A stretch of 14,901 nt of DNA from Synergistaceae bacterium (GCA_031264605.1 JAISDQ010000265.1:1-14901); one strand, 5' to 3'. Positions 7,580 to 14,720 are shown, numbered from the stretch's first letter. The notes: a model not told the origin generated them from the letters alone. Program-made: numbers and translations.

Positions 7580-7732
7580 TTAAAAATCCACTGCCTTGCC
7601 GTAAAACGTGCTCTTAAGCAGGCGTTCCATCTCGGGCGGCGTGACCTCTCTCGGGTTGCCTTTCAGTTTCCGCAAAGTTTCGAGAGAATTCTTTCCGTAG
7701 TAAATGTCTCTTGGCAACGTAAAACGCGACAT
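7580..7732 (-). pseudogene. Internally deleted iron alcohol dehydrogenase, 50-codon in-frame remnant
   Basis: Minus-strand ATG at 7732, stop TAA at 7580-7582, with CGGAGG 8 nt upstream. The first 25 residues (MSRFTLPRDIYYGK, then LETLRKLKG) match the N-terminus of butanol-dehydrogenase-type Fe-ADHs. The last 25 (NPREVTPPEMERLL, then STFYGKAVDF) match the extreme C-terminus of the same family, normally about 380-390 residues long. The middle, including the nucleotide- and metal-binding residues, is absent, so it cannot be an active enzyme. The fusion keeps one reading frame without a stop. It is the first gene of the hyd operon and ends 10 nt before the sensor start, so it may persist as a leader peptide that couples translation. 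Family identification is from memory of the two end motifs. Confidence 0.75.
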
Positions 7733-7740
7733 AAATCATC

Positions 7741-7746
7741 CCTCCG
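7741..7746 (-). promoter_or_regulatory. Strong ribosome binding site of the hyd operon leader ORF
   Basis: The minus strand reads CGGAGG at 7746-7741, 8 nt before the ATG at 7732. It is the only good Shine-Dalgarno between the hyd promoter region and the sensory hydrogenase gene. This supports the mini-ORF being translated although its encoded protein is a remnant. Confidence 0.8.
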
Positions 7747-7810
7747 TTTGTTTTTTTCGCCGTTTCGGGCCTTTTCGCTATAAGTCTAATCACAAGAAAG
7801 AAGTGTGGGT

Positions 7811-7839
7811 AATGTCTTTTTGGAATATCGATATTCCAA
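7811..7839 (-). promoter_or_regulatory. Candidate hyd operon promoter overlapping the operator
   Basis: On the minus strand TTGGAA (7839-7834) is followed by a 17-bp spacer and GACATT (7816-7811). The spacer contains most of the AATATCGATATT dyad. The adhE upstream region has the same arrangement (TTGGAA, 17 bp, GATTAT). The -10 match is poor, so the support is the parallel with adhE rather than consensus strength. Confidence 0.4.
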
Positions 7840-7850
7840 TATCAATATAT
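7821..7850. promoter_or_regulatory. Composite operator, hyd/rex intergenic copy 1
   Basis: Contains a perfect 18-bp palindrome TGGAATATCGATATTCCA (7821-7838) continued by a second ATAT-CA-ATAT dyad (7839-7848). Positions 7822-7849 match the reverse complement of 9573-9600 at 27 of 28 bases. It lies in the divergent region between the hyd operon and rex, where an autoregulating repressor would bind. Rex is the likely ligand, but the site does not look like the classical TTGTGA-type Rex box; LysR binding is the alternative. Confidence 0.7.
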
Positions 7851-7855
7851 GAATG

Positions 7856-7884
7856 TTGACTTCTGGGGTAAATATCGATATTAT
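7856..7884 (+). promoter_or_regulatory. Probable sigma-70-type promoter of rex-lysR
   Basis: TTGACT (-35, 7856-7861), 17-bp spacer, TATTAT (-10, 7879-7884), five of six bases matching TATAAT. A TATAAT at 7882-7887 would need a 20-bp spacer and is less likely. The AATATCGATATT dyad at 7871-7882 lies in the spacer and overlaps the -10, the expected placement for repression. Together with the downstream rex gene this suggests autoregulation. Confidence 0.6.
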
Positions 7885-7892
7885 AATATTGA
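7871..7892. promoter_or_regulatory. Operator copy 2, inside the rex promoter
   Basis: AATATCGATATT (7871-7882), two bases, then AATATTGA (7885-7892). This repeats the arrangement of copy 1 (7824-7835, two bases, AATATCA) and of the adhE copy. Its centre is 47 bp from the centre of copy 1. Confidence 0.65.
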
Positions 7893-7954
7893 CTTGCGCC
7901 AATTCATAAAATCGACGGTTCTGTCCGCCTTATTCACAAACCGGAGGTATGGTC

Positions 7955-8602
7955 ATGAAGGATGATAAGATCACGCAATTGATGTCACACCAAGCCATAC
8001 GGAGGCTTCCGCATTATCTGAAATATCTGAAAAACCTCGATACCGCCTCGAACGATCGCATATCGGCCGCCGTGATGGCGGCGGATTTGCGGCTTTACGA
8101 GGGATTGGTCAGGAAGGACCTCGCGTTCGTGAGCAGCGTCTCCGGAAAACCGCGAGTAGGTTTCAAGATCGACGATCTCATTTCGGGCATAGAACATTTC
8201 CTGGGTTACGACATGCCGAACCGTGCCGTGCTGGCGGGCGCGGGGCATTTGGGCAAAGCGCTGCTGTGCTACAGGGGTTTCGAGAGTTATAAACTGGAGA
8301 TAGTCGCGGCGTTCGACGTCGCGGAGAAACTGATAGGGAGCGAGATATGCGGCAAAGAGGTTTTTCCGCTCGAAAAAGCCCGTGACCTCTGTCCGAGGCT
8401 GAACGTCCGAATCGGAATCATAACCGCGCCTGCCGCCGTGGCTCAGGAAGTGTGCGACATCCTGGTAGACGCTGGGGTTCTGGCGGTATGGAATTTCGCC
8501 CCAGCCCAATTGAGCGTACCGCGGGGCATTCTGGTGCAGAACGAAAATATGGCCGAATCGCTCGCGATATTGTCAAATCACCTGACGGAAAAGAGACGAT
8601 AG
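7955..8602 (+). CDS. rex: Redox-sensing transcriptional repressor Rex
   Basis: 215 residues. N-terminal winged helix (residues about 10-75, with RLPHYLKYLKNL, RISAA and VRKDL) followed by a Rossmann NAD(H)-binding domain with GAGHLGKAL (95-103), AAFDV and NFAPAQLSVP near the C-terminus. All are hallmarks of Rex, which represses fermentation and hydrogenase genes at low NADH/NAD+ and is released by NADH. The wing reads SGKPRVGF rather than the common FGxxGxGY-type sequence, placing it in a variant subgroup. ATG at 7955 is chosen because GGAGG ends 7 nt upstream; the ATG at 7949 is too close to it. It is divergent from the hyd operon and coupled to the downstream lysR gene. Confidence 0.93.
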   Translation: MKDDKITQLMSHQAIRRLPHYLKYLKNLDTASNDRISAAVMAADLRLYEGLVRKDLAFVSSVSGKPRVGFKIDDLISGIEHFLGYDMPNRAVLAGAGHLGKALLCYRGFESYKLEIVAAFDVAEKLIGSEICGKEVFPLEKARDLCPRLNVRIGIITAPAAVAQEVCDILVDAGVLAVWNFAPAQLSVPRGILVQNENMAESLAILSNHLTEKRR

Positions 8603-8604
8603 GC

Positions 8605-9516
8605 GTGAACACTCTTCATCTCAAATATGCCGTCGAAGTCGAAAGAACCGGCTCGATAACGAAGGCGGCTGACAGACTGTACATGAATCAGCCTCACCTG
8701 AGCAAGACGATACGCGAGTTGGAGGAGACTTTGGGCATGGCGATATTCAGGCGCACCCCAAAGGGTATTGTTCCCACGGAAAAAGGGACTGAATTCCTCG
8801 CGGCAGCCAGAAACATACTGGCCGAGGTCGAGGCGATGGAGAGGATAATGAGCGGCGCCGCGTCAAAAGTGTCGCTCCACGTAGCCGTTCCAAGGGCGAG
8901 TTACGTGTCGCACGCGTTCACCGAATTCATGAAGACCGTCCCCCCGGACAGAGAGTTGGATATCGACTACAGGGAAACGAACTCGGCGAGTATCGTCGAA
9001 CACGTCACGAGCGGTGAATGCGGCATCGGAATCGTGCGGTGCAGGGCAGATTACTCAACCTACTTCGAGGACATGTTCCGCGAGAAGAACCTGCGCTTCG
9101 AACCGGTGCGCGAGTTCGAATATCTCGCGTTGATGTCGGACAGACATCCGTTGGCTAACGATGAAATTGCAAGATGCGAGGACCTCTCGCGGTACATCGA
9201 GATCATTCACGGCGACTCGGAATTTCAGTCCGGCGTTCCCAACGGAACGAACGCCCACAGGGAAAAGACTATAGCTATATACGAGCGCGGAAGCCAGTTC
9301 GAGATACTCAAAAGAATCCCAGGCGCTTATATGTGGGTATCCCCGATGCCGGAGGAAGTGCTCTCGACGTTCTCCCTGACCCAGAAGAGGTCAGATATGC
9401 CGGACAACCTCCACAGGGATTTTCTCATATCCCGCCGCGGATATCGCCTCACGGAAGATGACAGGGGCTTTATCGAAAAACTGGGTGACACCGTGAAAGA
9501 AACGAGTTCGCTCTAA
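8605..9516 (+). CDS. LysR-family transcriptional regulator
   Basis: 303 residues from GTG at 8605. The N-terminal HTH (residues 1-60) reads LKYAVEVERTGSITKAADRL, then QPHLSKTIRELEE and LGMAIFRR, the classic LysR pattern. A linker helix and an effector-binding domain fill about 90-300. The frame is open upstream to 8452 but that part lies inside rex in another frame and is rejected. GTG begins 2 nt after the rex stop, so the two regulators are probably co-translated. Effector unknown; the next gene is adhE on the same strand, and its upstream region carries the operator shared with the hyd promoter, so either regulator could act there. Confidence 0.88.
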   Translation: MNTLHLKYAVEVERTGSITKAADRLYMNQPHLSKTIRELEETLGMAIFRRTPKGIVPTEKGTEFLAAARNILAEVEAMERIMSGAASKVSLHVAVPRASYVSHAFTEFMKTVPPDRELDIDYRETNSASIVEHVTSGECGIGIVRCRADYSTYFEDMFREKNLRFEPVREFEYLALMSDRHPLANDEIARCEDLSRYIEIIHGDSEFQSGVPNGTNAHREKTIAIYERGSQFEILKRIPGAYMWVSPMPEEVLSTFSLTQKRSDMPDNLHRDFLISRRGYRLTEDDRGFIEKLGDTVKETSSL

Positions 9517-9530
9517 ATTTCCGCCGAACG

Positions 9531-9548
9531 CGGTTTGATGTAAAACCG
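9531..9548 (+). terminator. Weak stem-loop after lysR
   Basis: CGGTTT (9531-9536), loop GATGTA, AAACCG (9543-9548), 14 nt after the lysR stop. The stem is short and no T-tract follows, so an intrinsic terminator is only a possibility. Confidence 0.25.
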
Positions 9549-9572
9549 TCGATGCCCGTAAATAAATAACGG

Positions 9573-9600
9573 TATATTGATATTGGAATATCGTTATTCC
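9573..9600. promoter_or_regulatory. Composite operator, adhE copy
   Basis: The reverse complement matches 7822-7849 at 27 of 28 bases. Relative to the downstream gene it has the same orientation as the hyd copy: the ATAT dyad first, then the GGAATA...TATTCC dyad (9585-9600). The single mismatch breaks the symmetry of the core dyad (AATATCGTTATT on the plus strand). This strongly suggests that the same repressor controls adhE and the hyd operon. Confidence 0.7.
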
Positions 9601-9611
9601 CTTTTGATTAT
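9583..9611 (+). promoter_or_regulatory. Candidate adhE-nfnAB promoter
   Basis: TTGGAA (9583-9588), 17-bp spacer, GATTAT (9606-9611). The operator dyad fills the spacer, as at the hyd promoter. The -10 matches consensus at four of six bases, so this is tentative. About 70 nt of untranslated leader would precede the SD AAGGAGG (9667-9673). Confidence 0.45.
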
Positions 9612-9681
9612 TTCCCCTCTCTTTCCTTCACTGTAGCATTGCCTCCCGTGAAAGCCACAAAAAACCAAGGAGGCGATTGCC

Positions 9682-12411
9682 GTGAAGATGGCTGAACTTC
9701 AGTTTGAAATTCTGCAAAAGACTTCGCCAGGAATCAAGAAGAAAAGATTCAGGCACGAACGGGAGATAAACGAGTCGCACCGCGACGGTGACCGCGTATC
9801 TTCTCAGCTTGCCGGCGAAACGGGCGATGAAATTGGCGAGTTGTACGAGCGCATAGCGTCGGTGAGGATGGCTCAGGAGATTTTCGCGAAATATTCCCAG
9901 GATCGCGTGGACAAAATTTTCACAACGGCGGCCAAGGCCGCGAACCGCGCGCGGATTGCGCTCGCCAAGATGGCAGCCGGCGAGACCGGGATGGGGATAG
10001 CCGAGGACAAAGTGATAAAGAACCATTTTGCCGCCGAGTACATTTACAACGCGTACAAGGAGACCAAGACCTGCGGCGTCATAGAGGAGGACCGCGCGTT
10101 CGGAGTGAGGAAGATCGCCGAGCCGGTCGGCTTGGTAGCGGCAGTCATACCGACCACCAATCCGACATCGACGACCATATTCAAGGCGCTGCTGGCTCTA
10201 AAGACGAGAAACGGGATGATAATAAGCCCGCATCCAAGGGCCGAGCGCTGCACGGTCGAAGCCGCCAGGATAATTCTCGAAGCCGCCGTTGAAGCGGGCG
10301 CTCCGGAGGGAATAATATCGTGGGTAAATTCCCCGACGATAGAACTGACCAACATACTCATGAAAGAAGCCGATCTGATACTCGCCACCGGCGGCCCCGG
10401 AATGGTGAGAGCGGCGTATTCGTCGGGCAAGCCGGCGATTGGCGTCGGCAGCGGCAACACTCCCGCGATAATAGACGAGACGGCCGACCTCAAAATGGCC
10501 GCCGCGTCCGTCATTCACTCCAAGAGCTTCGATAACGGGATGATTTGCGCTTCCGAGCAATCTGTGATAGTAGTGGACGAGGTGTACGCGAAGATGCGGG
10601 ACGAGTTGGGGAAACTCGGCGCGTATTTTCTGGACGCCGCGGAGACCGAACCGGTTCGCCGCACGATAATCAAAAACGGCGCTTTGAACTCCAAAACAGT
10701 CGGCCAGCCCGCCGCCAAAATAGCCGAAATGGCCGGCATCTCCGTGCCGCCCGGCACTAAGATACTGGTCAGCGAGGTCGAAAGCGTAGAATTGGAGGAG
10801 GAATTCGCGCACGAGAAGCTTTCTCCGGTACTCGCCATGTACAGGGCGTCCGATTTCGGAGAGGCGATGGACAAGGCCGAGCGCCTGGTGGCTCACGGCG
10901 GCCCCGGGCATACGTCGGCGCTCTACACCGACGCTGTGAAGCGCCTGGACAGGATAGACGCGTTCGGAGCCCGGATGAAAACGGGGCGCGTTCTGGTAAA
11001 CATGCCGTCCTCGCAGGGAGCGATCGGCGATCTCTACAATTTCAGGCTCGCTCCGTCGCTGACGCTGGGCTGCGGAACATGGGGAGGCAACTCTGTATCG
11101 GAGAACGTGGGAGTCAAACACCTGCTCAACATAAAGACTGTTGCCGAGAGGAGAGAAAACATGCTGTGGTTCAGGTCGCCGGAGAAAGTGTATATCAAAA
11201 AGGGCTGTCTCGGGGTCGCTCTCGCTGAATTGAAGTCCATAGGCAAACGCAGGGCTTTCGTAGTGACCGACTCGTTTCTCTATGCCAACGAATACGCGAA
11301 ACCCGTCACCGGAAAGCTCGACGAACTGAGCATCGAACACGCGGAGTTCTTCGAAGTGGAACCGGATCCGACGCTCGCCTGCGCAGTCGAAGGAGCGAGA
11401 GTGATGAGAGCCTTCGCCCCGGATTGCATAATAGCGCTGGGGGGAGGTTCCGCGATGGACGCCGCGAAAATAATGTGGGTGATGTACGAGCATCCGGAGG
11501 CCGATTTCGGGGACATGGCAATGCGGTTCGCCGACATCCGCAAGAGGGTGTACGCGTTTCCCAAAATGGGAGAGAAGGCATATTTCGTCGCGATTCCGAC
11601 GACGGCGGGAACGGGCTCTGAGGTAACTCCGTTCGCCGTCATCACGGACCAGAATACAGGCATAAAATACCCTCTCGCGGATTACGAACTGATGCCCGAC
11701 ATGGCGATAGTGGACGCCGATATGATGATGAACGCGCCGAAGGGGCTCACGTCGGCGTCGGGAATCGACGCTCTCACCCACGCGCTCGAAGCCTACGCAT
11801 CAATGATGGCGACCGACTATACAGACGGGCTCGCCCTTCAGGCTTTGAAGATGATATTCGCCTATCTGCCAAGGGCGTACAAAGACGGCCCGAACGATCC
11901 CGAAGCCCGCGAGAAGATGGCGAACGCCGCGACAATGGCCGGCATGGCGTTCGCCAACGCGTTTCTCGGCGTCTGCCACTCCATGGCGCACAAGCTGGGA
12001 GCGTTCCATCATCTGTCGCACGGTATAGCCAACGCGCTGATGATCGAGGAAGTCATCAGGTTCAACGCCTCCGAGTCCCCTGTCAAGATGGGCACTTTCC
12101 CGCAATACGACCGCCCGCGCGCGCTCGCCCGCTACGCCGAGATAGCCGGCAGCCTCGGAATGAATGGGAGCAGTGATACGGAAAAACTGGAGAGCCTGAT
12201 CGCTGCCGTAAGAGCGATCAAAGAACGCGTCGGAATCAAAGCGATGATAAAAGACTACGGGGTGGACGAAAAATATTTCCTCGAAACGCTGGACGAAATG
12301 ACCGAGCACGCGTTCGACGACCAGTGCACCGGCTCCAATCCCAGATATCCCCTGTTCGGAGAGATCAAGGGCATGTACATGAGGGCCTACTACGGGGAAC
12401 TGGAAAAGTGA
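9682..12411 (+). CDS. adhE: Bifunctional acetaldehyde-CoA/alcohol dehydrogenase AdhE
   Basis: 909 residues. It reduces acetyl-CoA to acetaldehyde and then to ethanol with 2 NADH. The N-terminal ALDH-type domain has VPTTNPTS-like IPTTNPTS, LATGGPGMV and the catalytic Cys289 in GMICASEQ; the linker includes GGNSVSENVG. The C-terminal iron ADH domain has ALGGGSAMDAAKIMW and iron ligands in IDALTHALEAY (D and H) and in the CHSMAHKLG and SHGIAN histidines. Normal length is about 860-890; this one carries about 45 extra basic N-terminal residues compared with E. coli AdhE. The GTG start is supported by AAGGAGG 8 nt upstream. It opens the adhE-nfnA-nfnB operon and lies downstream of the shared operator. 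Confidence 0.97.
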   Translation: MKMAELQFEILQKTSPGIKKKRFRHEREINESHRDGDRVSSQLAGETGDEIGELYERIASVRMAQEIFAKYSQDRVDKIFTTAAKAANRARIALAKMAAGETGMGIAEDKVIKNHFAAEYIYNAYKETKTCGVIEEDRAFGVRKIAEPVGLVAAVIPTTNPTSTTIFKALLALKTRNGMIISPHPRAERCTVEAARIILEAAVEAGAPEGIISWVNSPTIELTNILMKEADLILATGGPGMVRAAYSSGKPAIGVGSGNTPAIIDETADLKMAAASVIHSKSFDNGMICASEQSVIVVDEVYAKMRDELGKLGAYFLDAAETEPVRRTIIKNGALNSKTVGQPAAKIAEMAGISVPPGTKILVSEVESVELEEEFAHEKLSPVLAMYRASDFGEAMDKAERLVAHGGPGHTSALYTDAVKRLDRIDAFGARMKTGRVLVNMPSSQGAIGDLYNFRLAPSLTLGCGTWGGNSVSENVGVKHLLNIKTVAERRENMLWFRSPEKVYIKKGCLGVALAELKSIGKRRAFVVTDSFLYANEYAKPVTGKLDELSIEHAEFFEVEPDPTLACAVEGARVMRAFAPDCIIALGGGSAMDAAKIMWVMYEHPEADFGDMAMRFADIRKRVYAFPKMGEKAYFVAIPTTAGTGSEVTPFAVITDQNTGIKYPLADYELMPDMAIVDADMMMNAPKGLTSASGIDALTHALEAYASMMATDYTDGLALQALKMIFAYLPRAYKDGPNDPEAREKMANAATMAGMAFANAFLGVCHSMAHKLGAFHHLSHGIANALMIEEVIRFNASESPVKMGTFPQYDRPRALARYAEIAGSLGMNGSSDTEKLESLIAAVRAIKERVGIKAMIKDYGVDEKYFLETLDEMTEHAFDDQCTGSNPRYPLFGEIKGMYMRAYYGELEK

Positions 12412-12418
12412 GCGCCGC

Positions 12419-13258
12419 ATGTACAAAATATTGTATGCGCGCAATATAGCGCCAAAGGAATTCGACTTTCTGATCGAAGCCCCCGAGATAGCCTCCCACG
12501 CGAAGCCCGGACAGTTCGTGATCGCCAGACACGGCGAGCGGGGCGAGCGCATACCTCTGACCATCGCCGATTTCGACCCCGTCAGAGGCGCAATACGCCT
12601 GATATTTCAGGTTGTTGGGCGCACCACCGTTGAACTGGCCATGCTCCGCGAGGGAGGCTTCATAACCGACGTCGCCGGCCCGCTCGGGACGCCGAGCGAG
12701 ATCGAACATTTGGGAACTGTGATGGCGATCGGAGGAGGAGTAGGCATAGCCGCTCTGTTTCCGATAATCCGAGGGCTGAAAAAGGCAGGAAACAAGGTCA
12801 TAACTATACTCGGCGGACGTACCTCGGAGTTGGTCATAATGAAAGACGAGTGCGGGCGATACTCCGACGACTTGATAATTACGACCGATGACGGTTCGGA
12901 GGGGCAAAAGGGCCTTGTGACGGACGCTATGAAATCCGTCGCGGCACGGGGCGAGCGGATAGATCGCTGTTGGGCGGTAGGACCGACCGTAATGATGAAA
13001 TTCTGCTCCCTCACGGCGTCCGAACTGGGCATTCCGATATGGGTGTCGATGAACCCGATAATGATCGACGGAACGGGCATGTGCGGAGGATGCAGGCCCT
13101 CGGTCGAAGGGAAGATAAAGTTCGGCTGTGTCGACGGCCCCGAGTTCGACGGCGCGAAAGTGAATTGGGATGAATTCATGAATCGCATGAGGCAATACCG
13201 CAATGAGGAAAAGATATCCATGGAGAGGTATGAGACAGAGGTTATGTCATGGCTGTGA
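12419..13258 (+). CDS. nfnA: NfnA, FAD/[2Fe-2S] subunit of NADH-dependent ferredoxin:NADP+ oxidoreductase
   Basis: 279 residues. It belongs to the ferredoxin-NADP+ reductase family of the dihydroorotate dehydrogenase PyrK type. An N-terminal FAD-binding barrel (KPGQFVIAR near 30) is followed by an NAD-binding domain with AIGGGVGIAALFP (103-115). The C-terminal [2Fe-2S] site has D217, C222, C225 and C237 in the DGTGMCGGC context, the unusual Asp plus three Cys ligation known for NfnA. With NfnB it couples NADPH, NADH and ferredoxin by electron bifurcation in the cytoplasm. It starts 7 nt after the adhE stop and overlaps nfnB by 10 nt. Naming of the two subunits varies between genomes (sulfide dehydrogenase beta and alpha are older labels). 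Confidence 0.92.
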   Translation: MYKILYARNIAPKEFDFLIEAPEIASHAKPGQFVIARHGERGERIPLTIADFDPVRGAIRLIFQVVGRTTVELAMLREGGFITDVAGPLGTPSEIEHLGTVMAIGGGVGIAALFPIIRGLKKAGNKVITILGGRTSELVIMKDECGRYSDDLIITTDDGSEGQKGLVTDAMKSVAARGERIDRCWAVGPTVMMKFCSLTASELGIPIWVSMNPIMIDGTGMCGGCRPSVEGKIKFGCVDGPEFDGAKVNWDEFMNRMRQYRNEEKISMERYETEVMSWL

Positions 13259-14661
13259 ATAAAACCAGAACGCCGATAGGGGAACAGAATCCTGAAGAGC
13301 GCGTGAGGAATTTCGGTGAGGTCTGCCTTGGATACACGGAAGAGGAGGGGCGCATGGAAGCCGCGCGGTGCCTTCAATGCGGCGACGCTCCGTGCATAGG
13401 AGGCTGTCCCGTGGCCATAGACATTCCGGCTTTTATACTGGCGGTAAAGGATGGGGATATGAGGCGAGCGGCGGATATCATGTCGCGTTATACGAACCTG
13501 CCAGCCGTCTGCGGAAGAGTCTGCCCGCAAGAGACGCAATGCGAGGGAGTATGCCGTCTGGGGCGCGCCAAAGGTTTCGAACCGGTCGCCATAGGCAAGT
13601 TGGAACGCCTGGTGGCCGACTGGAACTACTCGCAGCCTGCCGCGCCGAAAATCTCTGAAACGGCCGGGAGCGGAAAAATCGGGCGAGTGGCTGTGGTGGG
13701 CTCCGGGCCGGCCGGATTGACCGCAGCCGGAGATCTAGTGAAAATGGGCTATGACGTGACGGTCTTCGAGGCGCTGCACGCGCCAGGTGGAGTTCTGATG
13801 TACGGTATACCGGAGTTCAGGCTTCCGAAATCTATCGTCGAAAAGGAGATTAAGGCGATAACGGACCTCGGGGTCAAATTCGTTCCGAATGCCATAATCG
13901 GCCGCACCATAACCATCAGCGAGGTAGAAAGCGGGTTCGACGCCTGTTTCATAGGCATCGGGGCCGGCGCGCCGCATTTTCAGGCGATACCGGGCACGAC
14001 GCTCAACGGAGTATCGTCCGCCAGCGAATATCTCACGAGGATAAATCTGATGCATGGATACAAGTTTCCCCATTACAACACCCCGGTTAAAAAATCGAAG
14101 AAAGTCGTCGTCATCGGCGGCGGAAACGTCGCCATGGACGCCGCGCGTTCGGCGATGCGCCTGGGAGCCGATGCTGTCAGCATAATTTACAGGAGATCTG
14201 AGGCCGAACTGCCGGCGCGCGTCGAAGAATATCATCATGCGCTGGATGAGAGAATCTCGTTTCACTGGCTCTCAAACCCGACGGAGTACGTGGACGACGG
14301 AAGCGGCAGTCTCAAAGGCGTTACCTGCGTGAAGATGGCACTGGGAGAAGCGGACGCGTCCGGACGCGGACGCCCGATACCGATCCCGGGAAGCGAGTTT
14401 TTCATGGAGGCCGACACCGCGATAGAAGCCATAGGGCAGGAAGCGAACAAAATCCTGCTCTCCTCATGCCCCGGACTGAAACTCAATAAACGGGGCTACA
14501 TAGAAACCGACCCCGAGACCGGAGAGTCCTCGATACCATGGATATTCGCAGGAGGAGATATAGTGACCGGGGCGGCGACCGTCATTTTAGCGATGGGCGC
14601 CGGCAAGGCGTCGGCCGCGGCGATAGACAGGTATGTGAGATCAAGGAAAGCGCAAGCGTAA
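13249..14661 (+). CDS. nfnB: NfnB, NADPH-binding FAD and 2x[4Fe-4S] subunit (glutamate synthase small-subunit family)
   Basis: 470 residues. The N-terminal helical Fe-S domain has cysteine groups C41/44/49/53 (CLQCGDAPCIGGC) and C88/92/98/102 (CGRVC...CEGVC). An FAD Rossmann fold carries GSGPAG (151-156) and an NADPH-binding fold carries VIGGGNVAMDAAR (288-300). The C-terminal AGGDIVTGAATV is the usual second FAD contact. The same architecture occurs in GltD, but the tight overlap with nfnA, the two Fe-S cysteine sets and the absence of gltB make NfnB the best call. This subunit performs the bifurcation at its FAD in characterised NfnAB. Last gene of the adhE operon; IS sequence begins within about 40 nt after its stop. 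Confidence 0.93.
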   Translation: MAVNKTRTPIGEQNPEERVRNFGEVCLGYTEEEGRMEAARCLQCGDAPCIGGCPVAIDIPAFILAVKDGDMRRAADIMSRYTNLPAVCGRVCPQETQCEGVCRLGRAKGFEPVAIGKLERLVADWNYSQPAAPKISETAGSGKIGRVAVVGSGPAGLTAAGDLVKMGYDVTVFEALHAPGGVLMYGIPEFRLPKSIVEKEIKAITDLGVKFVPNAIIGRTITISEVESGFDACFIGIGAGAPHFQAIPGTTLNGVSSASEYLTRINLMHGYKFPHYNTPVKKSKKVVVIGGGNVAMDAARSAMRLGADAVSIIYRRSEAELPARVEEYHHALDERISFHWLSNPTEYVDDGSGSLKGVTCVKMALGEADASGRGRPIPIPGSEFFMEADTAIEAIGQEANKILLSSCPGLKLNKRGYIETDPETGESSIPWIFAGGDIVTGAATVILAMGAGKASAAAIDRYVRSRKAQA

Positions 14662-14668
14662 GGCAAAC

Positions 14669-14675
14669 CGGAGGT
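14669..14675 (+). promoter_or_regulatory. Orphan Shine-Dalgarno-like sequence after nfnB
   Basis: CGGAGGT at 14669-14675 has no start codon at a usable distance downstream; about 18 nt on, the IS hairpin region starts. It may be the ribosome site of a former next gene in the operon displaced by the IS insertion, or chance. Confidence 0.25.
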
Positions 14676-14692
14676 CCGCCACTTACTGAACA

Positions 14693-14712
14693 CTACCAGC
14701 TAAAGCTGGTAG
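14693..14712. repeat. IS right-end hairpin, 8-bp stem, TAAA/TTTA loop
   Basis: CTACCAGC (14693-14700), TAAA, GCTGGTAG (14705-14712), perfect stem. This is the hairpin nearest the presumed element boundary, and its loop matches the left-edge hairpin at 73-90. It could also act on the 3' end of nfnB mRNA, but no T-tract follows on the plus strand. Confidence 0.8.
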
Positions 14713-14720
14713 GTTCTTAA

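Noticed and set aside
7821..7838. The 18-bp palindrome as a transcription terminator or IS end
   Set aside because: It is AT-rich and has no loop or T-tract. It recurs in promoter positions before adhE and rex, which fits an operator better.
8452..8604. Upstream extension of the LysR frame
   Set aside because: It overlaps the 3' part of rex in another frame and precedes the LysR HTH start without homology; the GTG at 8605 fits the family start.
10198..11781. 527-codon minus-strand open frame opposite adhE
   Set aside because: AdhE on the plus strand is complete with all motifs; the antisense product is unrecognisable and rich in Arg, His and Tyr, typical of shadow frames in GC-rich DNA.
13249..14661. 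Glutamate synthase small subunit GltD
   Set aside because: There is no gltB nearby, the gene overlaps nfnA by 10 nt, and both Fe-S cysteine sets fit NfnB; family-level annotation as GltD would be misleading.
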